Source: Microdochium bolleyi
Lineage: Eukaryota > Ascomycota > Sordariomycetes > Xylariales > Microdochiaceae
Assembly (NCBI GenBank): GCA_001566295.1
Contig: KQ964248.1
Location: 3,201,765-3,265,764, forward strand
Reading direction: 5' to 3'
DNA length: 64,000 nucleotides
Under the pieces are notes generated by a model, which did not search any database, was not told the origin of the DNA, and saw only the letters and a list, made by a program, of their open reading frames with translations. The translations under genes and the position numbers were made by a program. Positions 35,991-46,569 of the stretch are shown here, one piece after another. How positions within the stretch are numbered: position 1 is the first letter of the stretch; every line of letters begins with the position of its first letter.

Positions 35991-37036
35991 GATGAAAGCT
36001 GTCTTCCAGAATGGTACCGTCTCGTAAGTCTTGCGCGGTATCTGGGAAATCCTAGAAGTTCTGTTCTTTGGGACGCTTGCTGCCGAACAAGCACCACAGG
36101 CCGGGAAGGTATTTAAGCTGATACTCATCCGCCGATTGGAGAGAGGCCATTTTCAGTCTTTCGTATGCAAGGTCCGCACAGGGCAGTGGCTCGGAGATCG
36201 GAGGAGCGCAAATGTGACGGAGTTCTGCGGGCGGGGTAGCATCTGGAGTTTCCTTTCGCCAGTTTGCACGACGGATGATGGAGACCTTGCCCCATAGGTC
36301 ATGTGTGCTGGCTGAACACTAAGCCAAGTTTTTTCCGTGCAATTATAGCAACGTAACATTCCCATAAATTCCCGTATCGCCTCTAACTCTTTGCCAGGAA
36401 TACTCTCGCGTCATTCGCAGGTTGCATCGGGCTTTTTTCCGCTGCCTATTCGTGAATCATCTCCGACCCCACTGCCGAGTTCCGAGAATACATCAATCTC
36501 CCCAAACCCCGATCGGCCATTCCGGACCGTAAAAGCAATCACACGTCAGCCGCAAAGGAACACGAATCGCCGCCCGCCGTCTATCCGCATGCTATTATTG
36601 CCGAGGCGAATGCTCCTCCAAGCACCAAAGGAGTGCCTAACCCGAGATGGATGTAGCCCATTGTCGCGTAACAGGCCGTCACTATGTACCCTATTTCCTT
36701 GTAACCACCATTGCCATGTTAATTGGGCATTTGTGAGCCCAACAATGGGCGATTCGGAACCCCAGCCCGCGACCGGGCGATGTAGCTCTGCCCGGACAGT
36801 TTGACTCTTTTGCAGTGCTAACCAGAACGCATGAGGATTGATGAGAGACCGAGTCAGTGTTTTGATGTTAAATAGCGCTGTGATCGTATTTTGGAACTTC
36901 TGGGCGCTGCTATAAAGTCCCCAGGACCTGACCACCTGCTCCAAGCAGATTTCCCGACACCTTGAAATCATCAGCATCTGCTCCAAAGGTACATTTGCAA
37001 ATCATTCACCCCCTCAGAAAGCTAAATACTTCAATC
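35991..37036. promoter_or_regulatory. Divergent promoter between the two oxygenase genes
   Basis: About 1.05 kb. It contains CGG-N5-CCG (36514-36524), a CGGAA (36755-36759) and a TATAAAG at 36911-36917, 120 bases before the right-hand start. Shared regulation of the two oxygenases is plausible. No gene seen. Confidence 0.45.
36911..36917 (+). promoter_or_regulatory. TATA box of the IPNS-like oxygenase gene
   Basis: TATAAAG 120 bases upstream of the ATG at 37037, which fits a normal 5' leader. Confidence 0.45.
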
Positions 37037-38146
37037 ATGCTTGAACCAATTGTCCTCGACCTGTCTAATTTCGACGGACCTAACCAACTCGACTTCGCCA
37101 AGGAGGTGCTGGAAGGTTTCCGCCGCGATGGATTCATCAAGATTGTGGGCCATGGCATTCCCAACTCTGAGATTGCCCAGCTTCTCGCTTGGGTGTGTAC
37201 TAAGATTCATTCTCACGACGCGTCCCCTCCCACTGACTCATGCCTGTGCAGAACAAAGCCTTCTTCGACCTGCCCCTCAAGGAAAAACTGAGCATATCCA
37301 ATATCGAGGGCCCAGAGCCTCAGCGTGGATACAGCGCGGTCGGCGTTGAGAAGACGGCAACCCTGAACCTCAATGGAGCCGTCAACCTCGAGATGGCCAG
37401 CCACGACGGCCGAGAAGATGCCAAGGTAAGTCCTAGCAGGTGAAACATCGTGATGTCCGTAAGCCACTGACCATGACTACCAGGAGACGTTTGATATGGG
37501 TGGCCCTGAAGATGAGGAGTTTCCCAACCAGTGGCCCCAAGAGACCAGCATCCCGGAGTTCAGAAAGTGGATAGAGAGGTACTGGTTCAAGTCCCACCAC
37601 GTCGCCATGCGCGTTCTTAACGCTCTTGAGCTGGCTCTTGGTTTGCCCCGGGACTCTTTCGTCAGCCGCTGCGACGGATGCAAGAGCGAGATGTGCATGA
37701 ACCATTACCCTTCCGTGCCTGCCGAAAAGCTCCTGGGGGACAAGACAATGCGCATCTGGCCGCACACGGACGCCAGTGCTATTACTCTTCTCGCGCAGGA
37801 CGTGGCGGGCGGGCTGGAGGTCGAGAACCAGAGTTCGCCAGGTACGTTCGAGCCGGTGCTGCGTGCCAACGCGGGCGAGCTCATTGTCAATGGTGGTGAG
37901 ACATTGGAACGCTGGACCAATGGTCTCCTCAAGCCTGTTCTACACCAGGTCAACGCTCCGAAGGAACTCAACGTGCAGGCAAACGGCATGGTGCCCGCTC
38001 GTCACTCGGTCGCGTTCTTCGTCAATGCCAACGCGGATGCTTCCATGGGCCCTTACGACAAGTTCGTGCCTGCTGGAGAACCTTCCAAGTTCCCCAACAT
38101 GCTGTCGCGCGACTACCACCGACTTCGAAACATGGTTGTGTATTAG
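37037..38146 (+). CDS. Isopenicillin-N-synthase-like 2-oxoglutarate/Fe(II) oxygenase
   Basis: Three exons (37037-37192, 37252-37425, 37484-38146) in clean phase give 330 residues. The DIOX_N half begins MLEPIVLDLSNFDGPNQ with GFIKIVGHGIP and FFDLPLKEKLSI (residues 1-80). The catalytic half has MNHYPS, the HxD pair in WPHTDASAITLL (about 215), the distal His in PVLHQVNAP (about 285) and the co-substrate RxS in ARHSVAFF (about 300). This is a different fold family from the PhyH gene next to it and has no counterpart I know in the described swainsonine set. It could hydroxylate, desaturate or close a ring on an alkaloid intermediate. Confidence 0.88.
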
Positions 38147-39413
38147 AAGAATATGAGTGAACAAGCTAGTAGTGCATAGATAGTGGTGCTTTGACAGATT
38201 AAGTTACTCAACTTCTTCGCGCGCTCATTTTTTGAGTCTGTTGAACTGTTCCTGCCTGTCTCAAGCCCGAGAAATCAAGACGTGAAGCTCAATGAACCAT
38301 GGGTGTCCTCCATGGTCAAGCAAGGAGGGGTACTGTGACATAGCACTTTTGAGCAGGGGTTGCACTTCCATCGCACTGTTAAGCACAATTCAGGATAAAA
38401 TTATGAACAAGGATCCTGCGTAAATGCATTTATGCTTCCCAACCGGTGGCAAATGTCGTACTTTTCAACTACACATCTCGTGATGCAACACCATGTAAGC
38501 AGAACTCATCAATTCAGGCATGACAACAGGTTGCTTTGCAATGATTTGATGGGATCTTCGCTTAACACTTGCATTGTTTATACTGGAAGACTTGGTCACA
38601 CTATTTGGTCTCAGAATAACAATAATCTCTAACGAGCGAAGATTGTTCTCAAGTTGCAACCCCTACGGTCCAAGCCTTCCCCTTGGTAGAAGCTTGACAA
38701 TGAGCTTCTTGGGCAACTGCCATACATGTGTACAAGCCTGTCGCCTAATGACTGTCCACGAGAATATGTTTCACCTTAATGACATGCTTCCAGAAGGAGA
38801 TCCACTGATCGACAACGGCGCTCGTGAAAACGTCCGCGGGGGTGCTGTTGGCATACGTGTACATAATGCCTAGCTCCGATGAAATTACCGAGACGTGCTG
38901 CCTGGATTCTGCCGATGCAACGCAAAACCTTCCGAAATTCCCGACTGAGCGCTGGGCTGAAAGACGAACACGGCCACCTGCAGAACTTTTCAGTTTCTAG
39001 ACAAGTTAGAAAACTGTCGTTGATATTTGCGCAGCAGAGGCTCCGCATTCACTAGACTTTGTACGGTGGATGCGACCCGCAGGGTTGCCATTCAAACCCT
39101 TGTGGATTGTAAATCTTGGCTACCGCCGACATCATCAGCAAACAGACTGGGACATTCGCAGTTCGCAGCTTTGGGGTCCCTCGATGTCGGATGATGCGGC
39201 GCACTTCCTGGGCTGGCTCGCAGCACCGCCACCCCGCACGGGCGTTTGGGGAATATCTGGTGTAGGAAGATCGAGTTTGGATGCACGGTTGTGTATGGCT
39301 GTTATGCTTGGACGAGCTGATGACGGTGATAAATACCAGCTTGGATCGCAAAAGAACCTTGGCATGTCTTGCAACAAGTCCACCTCTCATACAGCCTGAA
39401 GAAAAAACTCAAC
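38147..39413. other. Intergenic, no gene seen
   Basis: 1.27 kb between two same-strand cluster genes. The open frame 39070-39399 has Trp- and Arg-rich random composition. The P5CR-like promoter must lie in the last few hundred bases (GATAAATA near 39330). Confidence 0.4.
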
Positions 39414-40373
39414 ATGCAACAATCCCAGCTCACCGTCATTGGGTGTGGCGTTTTCGGTCGTGCGATTGTGAACGGTCTCCTGTCAGATGGTAGCGACGAA
39501 TATCGGTTGGCCTTAACACACCGCCGTCCGGATGCACTGAAGGCCCTCAAGCAAGACTACCCAGGCGCAGTGGTTACCAGTGACAACAAGGATGCGCTGG
39601 TCTGGGCGGCGCCCGCCGGTCAATCCCATAGGCACATTGTTGTCATTGAGACACAGCCCCGGTACACGGGCGACGTCTGTCGCGACATCAGTCAAGCATA
39701 CACGGAAGCAAGCGGCGGTGACAAACAGCAGCTGGTTGTAATCACAGTGTGCCCTGGCATCTCCGTCGCTCAGCTCGAGAGCTGGCTGCCGAAAGGTACA
39801 CCGATTGTGCGCACCATGCCGAATACGCCCATCTCTGTGGGCCAGGGAGCTACTGCTCTCTTCGCCAATGAGTCGACACCTGAAGACGTCGTCGTCGAGA
39901 TGCGATGTATCTTCAAGCGCATCTCGCCTGTTGTCACGATGATCCCACGCGAGGAGCTGATCGATGCTGTAGCATCTGTGTCTGGGTATGTCGCCGAAGC
40001 ATGCCGAGCTGGGGCCTAATGTCTCGACACGCCGAGAAGCCTGCTGACCAAACTTGACAGGTCTTGCCCAGCCTACATCTTCTACATGCTACAGGGCATC
40101 ACAGCGGCAGGGGAATCCCTGGGACTTGACGCCGGTGCGACACGGCAGCTGGTAGCCCAATCCTGCCTTGGAGCCGCCAAATTGGTGCAGGAAACGCCCG
40201 GCGAGAGCCTGTCGGAACTGTTGGGCAAAGTGTGTTCACCTGGTGGTAGCACGGAGAGGGCTATCAAGACACTGGACCGGTTTGACACGAGCACGGCGGT
40301 ACAGGCAGCGGTCAAGGAGGCTTGGCTAGCCAATCGGGCCATGGGTATGAGCACAAGTCACCCAGTTCTGTAA
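39414..40373 (+). CDS. Pyrroline-5-carboxylate reductase-like protein
   Basis: Exons 39414-39985 and 40061-40373 join at SVSG|SCPAYIFYML in phase 2, giving 294 residues. The N-terminal NAD(P) loop is LTVIGCGVFGRAIVNGLL (residues 6-23); VCPGISVAQLESWLP, RTMPNTPISVGQGATALF and the dimerisation signature AGESLGLDAGATRQLVAQSCLGAAKLV with VCSPGGSTERAI are all present. Canonical P5CR makes proline. A second copy inside a cluster whose synthase probably loads a pipecolate-like acid suggests it reduces piperideine-6-carboxylate to pipecolate, a known side activity of this family. A plain proline-supply role is the alternative. Confidence 0.9.
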
Positions 40374-40927
40374 AGGCAAACTGCACCGGCAATAGCGGCA
40401 ATAGTGGTTGCCCAGAATACATACATATCATCCCCTGCACGGCAATGCAAGCCTGTCTCAAACTCCCTGGTCACGGACGCGGCTGCAATGCAGGCTACTG
40501 CGTAGTCATGGTTCGCGGGACCGGGCCAGCATCCCGTCCGTCGGGAGTTTCCAGCCACTTGAGAACGTTTGAGCGGGTCTTGGACTCTTGGTCCAAGAAG
40601 CCCTTGCTCTTGGCAGCGGAAGCAATCTCTTCTTCTTCCGCAACTTCAACATTCCGCCAACTGCCAAGGAGCCAATGGACAGGGGCCGCACGGTGCTCCG
40701 ACCATACTCCGCCGCCGATGATCTCATGTGGATCAAATATGGCAAGGCCCCCCAGGGCCATCTTGCTTGACATATGTATTTTGCTGCACCCGTTCCCAGT
40801 TAGCGGCTCGTCCCGCCTTCCACCGTCACCTTGTCAGCCGCGCGTGAGATATAGCCCGGCTTCGTCGACGATTCCTGAATTTGCCTCGATCTCTCCATAC
40901 ACGACATTGCCACCGGGACTCCAAAGA
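40374..40927. other. Promoter region of the MFS gene
   Basis: 554 bases, no gene seen. It contains an imperfectly spaced inverted pair CGGAAG (from about 40616) and CTTCCG about 12 bases apart. Confidence 0.35.
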
Positions 40928-42638
40928 ATGGCAGACTCAGCTGAGAGGTCCGCCCAAGAGCAACCTGCCCCCATCGAGCACAGCAACATACCAGCAGAGG
41001 TCACTTCTACAGAGAAGAAATACCCGGAATGGAACCACTCCAAGACCAGCGTCGCCCAGGTTCTGGCTTGCTTCTGGTCGTTCATCGTCATGGGAGCGAA
41101 TGATGCCGCCTATGGTGTGAGTGTGTCGCAATCACCAGTGTAGAATTCACTCAGCTTGCTAACGCTCAAAACAGGCCTTGATCAACTACGTATGTCATCA
41201 CGGAGCACAAGTGCGCGCCACGGCGTTTACTTCAGGGGCTGCAATGCTGCTTGTGCTGACTCGAATAACCAGATCGGGCGATATTATGAGCTCTCATACA
41301 TTGTCGTGTCCCTCATCTTCTTATCGCCTCTCGCAGGCTACACAACGGCGGCGATCGCCAACAATAGCGTGCACAAGATGTGGGGTCAGCGAGGAGTAGC
41401 TATCATCACATCTTGCTGTCATGTCATCGCTTATGCTATCGTGAGTTTATCCTTCGGTCTTCCTGCCCACGGTCCAACGGGACGCTGCGCTGACATCGTG
41501 CTCTGGACATCCAGATTGCTGCGCACCCACCGTACCCAGCCCTCGTTATTGCTTTCATGATTGCTGGCCTAGGGAATGGTATCGGCGACGCCGGCTGGAA
41601 TGCCTTGTTTGGCAATCTGGCCAACTCAAACCAGCTACTCGGTTTCCTGCACGGATTCTATGGCGTCGGCGCTGTCATCTCACCGCTTGTGGCCACAAAA
41701 CATGGTCACTACTGCTGCGCTACCCTGGTACACCTACTACTATCTCATGGTAAGCATAGCCGTTCAGTTCAACCGCCCAGACCACCGACAGCATCGCTGA
41801 TGACTTGAGCAAATCGCAGGTGGGCCTAGCAGGCATCGAGGTCATCACCTCGGTGGCGAGCTTCTGGAAACAGGATGGCGCAGCATACCAGGCTGCGATG
41901 AAAGAGCACGAGACTGTCTATTCTGGTTCTGGGGAGGACGGCAATGGCACGGCCAGCGACGGCGATAAGTCCATGCTGAGGCGCGTCCTGTTTACGAGAC
42001 CTTCAGCACGAGTGACGTGGCTTGTCTCGATCTTCCTCCTCGGCTATGTCGGCGTCGAGGTTGCTTTGGGCGGCTGGATCGTCGTATTCATGATCGAGGT
42101 TCGCAAGGCTGAGCCCTTCGCAAGCGGCATGACAGCTACTGGGTTCTGGCTCGGCATCACGCTAGGCAGATTTGTCTTGGGCTTCGCCACTCCCCGCATT
42201 GGCGAGAAGACCTCCATTGTCGTGAGTCTCTACCATCCTCTCTCCCGATGCGCATCTCCACACCAGAGATCTGTTTGACTGATTGCCTCCAAAATACAGA
42301 TCTATCTAGCATTGATCACTGGCCTCGAGCTCATCTTCTGGCTGGTCCCTCAGTTTATTGTCTCTGCTGTTGCTGTCGCACTTCAGGGGTTCTTCCTCGG
42401 CCCGCTCTTTCCAGCAGCTGTCGTCGTCATGTCGCGCCTGCTGCCGCGCCACGTGCACGTCAGCGCGATTGGCTTCGCTGCGGCCATTGGCATGAGTGGT
42501 GCCGCGATCATGCCGTTTGCGGTCGGTGCGATCGCGCAAGTCAAGGGCGTGCAGGTGCTGCAGCCTATTATCTTGGCGCTCCTCGTGACCATATCGCTGC
42601 TGTGGTTGGCGCTGCCGCGCATTGGGACGGGAAAATAG
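40928..42638 (+). pseudogene. MFS transporter of the alkaloid cluster, apparent 1-base frameshift
   Basis: Starts MADSAERSAQEQ at 40928. Joined exons follow the family well: MGANDAAYG|ALINY|IGRYYELSYIVVSLIFLSPLAGY, then AYAI|IAAHPPYPALVIAFMIAGLGNGIGDAGWNALFGN, then LHGFYGVGAVISPLVAT, and at the far end EKTSIV|IYLALITGLELIFWLVPQF to WLALPRIGTGK. Between PLVAT and the expected MVTTAALPWYTYYYLM the frame moves by one at an AAAA run (41697-41700). The family usually has an uninterrupted join here and no usable intron is present. If real, the protein ends early at 41808. It could also be a sequencing error. It is MFS, unlike SwnT, which as I recall belongs to the amino acid/choline transporter family. 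Confidence 0.65.
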
Positions 42639-43102
42639 TGCTAAGCACTCTGAGAACCGGCCCGCGTAGATATCAGCTTATCGCGTACGTATAGACGTAC
42701 AACCTTGGAGGACTCGTTCTTCGGGCAGTTGCCTCACATTGTCGCGCGCAGAGTTGAAAAATCCAAAATATTCTTCGGTGCTTTGCCATGTCTAGCTAGT
42801 AAAGATGTGAGCGGACTCGACTGTCGAACGTCTCTGGCATCATATCATATTGCCATAGTCCCAGCAGCATTGGTCTTGCAACCCCAGATGCACGTTGAGG
42901 ATGAGGAAGCTCCACCAGCATGAGTCACTGGCACTGGCCGAGGAATAAAAGTCTGGCTGATACTTTCGTCACCGTAATTCGAGATTACTCTTTGCTGGAG
43001 GGCGGCGTTTCGAGTCGCAAACTTTACTCGCAACACAGCGACAATAGCCACATACTGCAAGATGAACATTCTACTATCTAGCAGTTACGCTTCTACATGC
43101 AA
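42639..43102. other. Convergent intergenic, no gene seen
   Basis: 464 bases between the converging transporter and homocitrate synthase genes; likely terminators of both. Confidence 0.5.
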
Positions 43103-44518
43103 TTATGACACGGGGACCTTCCGATTTATCGCGGGAATAAAATGCTCGGAAGATTGACCGTCCTGCTCGCAATGCTGGAAAGCACGGATGATATCGTCGG
43201 TATCATTGCTGGACAGCTGCCGCACATCTGCCATCGCCTTGACCTTCCCGGTACACTCTTTGTACTGCGTATCAGTCATGTGCACATTGAGCTGCAGCGC
43301 TCGGGCCTTGATCGCATTCCAGCCCGTAAGACGGGAGGCAATGTGAACATGCCTCGTGAGACCAAAGTCGGCTGGGTCGAGAACTTCGTACGTGCTGGGG
43401 TTGTTGAGAACTGCTTTGGCGTGTATACCAGCCTTGTGCGTGAAGGCGCTGGAGCCGGTGACGGGGTTGTTAAATGGCACGCTCACGTCAACAGCCTCGG
43501 CCACGAGCAGCTCGAGGTCCTTGAGCATGTGGAGACGATACCGGCTGGCCACACTCGCCCTGTCCTCGACAACCATCCGAGCCATCAGTCCCCCAAGGCT
43601 GGTGATACCGTTGCGCTCACCAAGTCCAAGTACTGACGTGTCAACATGCGTGGCACCAGCCTCAATAGCACAGTAGGCGTTGGCAATGGCGCATCCTGTG
43701 TCGTTGTGCAGGTGGACCTCGATGTCGCAGCCTACAACGCCCCTGAGTGTACTCACGAGCCGATATACTTGTCGCGGGCTCGCGCAACCTACCGTGTCGG
43801 CGATGCCCACACGGTCGACGCCTAGCCTGTCGGCTAGCGAGTAGACGCCAAGAAGGTCCGCGAGGCTTGAGCGGAAAGAATCCTCGCCTGAGAAGCGGAC
43901 CTCGACTCCCTTGCTCTTCACATACTGCACTACCTCAGTGACGGCCTGTAAGATGTAGTCCATGTCCTTTCCGTGCGAATGTCGCATTAGCTGAGAGGAT
44001 GTCCCGATAAGTAGGTTCCTGGTAACCGTGTGTGTTAGCCCCCAAATGCCGCCGTGCTTTGTTCCAAGGCGAAAGGACTTCTTACACGCCATGCACGCCA
44101 GTCTCGACTGCCACACGAGCGTCCTCCAATGTGCACCGAATATGAGTCAGAACCTCAATACAAGCTGTTAGTTCGTGCTCTTAATTCACAACGGGTCGAC
44201 GCTCACCTTGGCCTTGAGCCCTAACTTGCAGATCGTCTCGCAGTCACGCCTTGACTGTTCAGATGCCACGGGCGAGGTCAGCTCGATGTAATCGACGCCG
44301 AATCGATCGAGGGCTTTGGCGATTTTGATCTTGCTCTCTGTGTCGAAGTATGCGCTCGCGAATTGTTCACCCTCCCGCAGCGTTGAGTCGATGATACTAA
44401 ACTGGTGAGACGTAGCCCTCTCGCTGCTAGCAGCCCCGGCTGATTCCAACGCACCACCGCTCTGAACGGGGCACACTGCATTGTCTTCGATATCAGTGGA
44501 AGAGCACGATGCAGGCAT
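43103..44518 (-). CDS. Homocitrate synthase paralogue
   Basis: Exons 44518-44207, 44153-44086 and 44018-43103 join in phase (GLKAK|VLTHIRCTLED; GVHGV|NLLIGTSS) for 431 residues. HMGL-type barrel with IIDSTLREGEQFASAYFDTE (about 40-60), MRHSHGKDMDYI, VRFSGEDSFRS, VGIADTVGCASPRQVY, the metal-binding HxH in EVHLHNDTGCAIANAYCA and LGLGERNGITSLGGL. These identify fungal homocitrate synthase, which condenses acetyl-CoA with 2-oxoglutarate as the first and feedback-controlled step of the alpha-aminoadipate route to lysine. No mitochondrial leader is obvious. A dedicated copy at the edge of this cluster suggests lysine or pipecolate supply. A chain-extension role like the isopropylmalate-synthase relative HtyA in echinocandin biosynthesis is possible. 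Confidence 0.9.
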
Positions 44519-45620
44519 ATTGTCTCAAGGTTGGAGGTGTCCGTAGTAGCTGCGTGTGTGCTTGTCTTGGGTCCTGACGCTAATGTATAAATCTTACTAC
44601 TTTGTCGGCTATAGGGTCCTCATGTTTATGGTATTTTATGCTAAGGTTGGTTCAGTTACAGGTCCTTAGCTCAACTTGCTACGGCTAGTGCTGGTGTAGA
44701 TCTCGCATACAGTGTGCGGACTTCATTACAAGCATTACCGAGATTCGACCCGACCCCCTCGGACAGGTGGTTGCTCGTACATGAGACGGGCGTCGGTGTG
44801 CGGATTAATAAAACAATACGCAAGCAAAATCAATGACGATGTAATTCCCGTATATTGTAGAGAGACGGTTCTTGTCTATCGGTCCGTTCACATATTGTAC
44901 ACTTGTTTAATTCGATCGGGAATTCATGATGGGCCAGCCCACACTGTTACGAAATTCCCGATTGGCCCGGCTTTTGTGCTGTCTCTCCTGGTCCCGTATT
45001 ATTAGTCCGACGGTGCGGCAAGCTGGCTGCGGCGGCGGGCTGGGGGGCGGGCCTGTATCGGGGTTCTGCTATCGGCGATGAGGGTCGGGGGCGTTAATCA
45101 GATGTAGGGGTATGGGACTAAGCTCTATATATTAGGTAAGGGAGGAGGGCTGCCCGACGTCGTATTCCTTGTGGGTTGCCGCTTTGAAAATACACACGGC
45201 ACAGCTCAGCTCGGCCCTCGCCGTACCAACGACGAACCACAGGACCTCGACATGTCCTGCACTTCCCGGTGTGGCCCTGGTCTGTTGTCCACGGAATGTG
45301 TCCAGGCTTGTAGCTCCCTCTAACCCACAATAGGGTGCTAGATCGTCTGATCCGCAGCAGGCTCTGTCTCCTCTCACATGCGATTAGCAGTGAGTAGGCG
45401 CTCGGTCAGCGGCAAGTCTGGCGGATCGCCACCCAGCTGTAAAAAGTTCGCAAGCTGGGATCGTCTCAGCTGGGCCGAAGAATAGCGAGCACAGCAACAA
45501 GCCGAGAGGGAAAGAAAAAAGAAAGAGGAGACTCTGTCTAATTCTCCACACGGCCAGCAACCAAAGAAACTCGCTCAGTAGTAGGTGGCGAGGAGGAGCC
45601 GAAATGAGGAGGCCTCGGGG

Positions 45621-45638
45621 CTAGTCCGTGAGGACTAG
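45621..45638. repeat. Perfect hairpin, 7-base stem and 4-base loop
   Basis: CTAGTCC-GTGA-GGACTAG. Confidence 0.7.
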
Positions 45639-46013
45639 TTGTGCTGTAGTCGCCTTACTTCTTTGCTGTCACGAAGTATGGGGTATCCTGGTGCAGTGCC
45701 CGTCTGTTGGCTCCCAGTCTCCCGCGCAGCCTTGTCTGGGTCTGCTGCCGATGTCAGCGTTACTCACCAATCCAGGTCCGTTGCCCGTTGGCGGATTCAG
45801 CAGCCTGTACGTTCCCTTTTAGAGAGAGGCAGTACCAGGGCCGCCTTGGACACGAGAGTCCATGGGGTCACCGGGCATTGGATAGGGCTTGTGTCCGCTC
45901 CACAGGCTAACGTTGATGGACAGAGGCTAGATAAAATTCTATACGTCCATTGTGGTTAACGTAGAGACCACTCCCTCATGCCGTCCCGTACAAAGCGTCA
46001 CGACTCGTGCTCC

Positions 46014-46036
46014 TGCCGGTCATGAGGGGACCGGCA
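46014..46036. repeat. Perfect hairpin, 8-base stem and 7-base loop
   Basis: TGCCGGTC, seven bases, GACCGGCA. Confidence 0.7.
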
Positions 46037-46569
46037 GAGTGACACCAACCTTGGCACCATAAGGAGCAAGAGCGGGGTGCCTATTTTGACTCCAGGCCCA
46101 TTGAGGCCTGCTCGACTCACCTGGCCTGGGATCCAATTCGCGATCCTTTATATCGTCCTGCGAGCAGGGTCTCACAGTCGCACTCGGTCTCAGCAGCCGG
46201 TAATTTTCGGTAAGATCTTAATAATGCCCTAGTGGTATTGCTTGCTGGATGAAACGTGCCACTAGAAAACGTGTCGGTAGATACGGCATGTAGTTCGGAC
46301 AGACGTTCTAGAGCTTCAGCCACTGAAGCAAGATACATTTTGGTATTGGTTTACGAAGAAGTAGTGAGTTCTCCGCAAGCTTCCACCATTTAAACCTACA
46401 GTCGCGCGCATTAGGGGCTGCGATCTCTTTGATGGCCCCTTCGAACACCTTAATATAATAGTTCATTGTATTCTCAAATCCAGATCGCTGCATACAAAGG
46501 TAGCCATGAAGACAAAGACTGCCTGATGACAACAGTCTCTACCCTAGTCAGGCTGATCTTACATCCCGA

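Larger units (their letters stand above)
44519..46569. other. 2 kb without a gene; two short hairpins
   Basis: No open frame above about 105 codons and none with a family pattern. Two perfect inverted repeats are visible (45621-45638; 46014-46036). The stretch 45000-45380 contains TCTATATATTA and could be a solo LTR or other transposon relic, but I see no matching second copy or target duplication. Confidence 0.35.

Noticed and set aside
40928..42638. Calling the cluster transporter swnT
   Set aside because: This is an MFS protein, whereas SwnT as I recall is an amino acid/choline-type transporter.
45000..45380. Solo LTR of a retrotransposon
   Set aside because: It has an LTR-like look, but no second copy, target duplication or primer-binding site could be shown.
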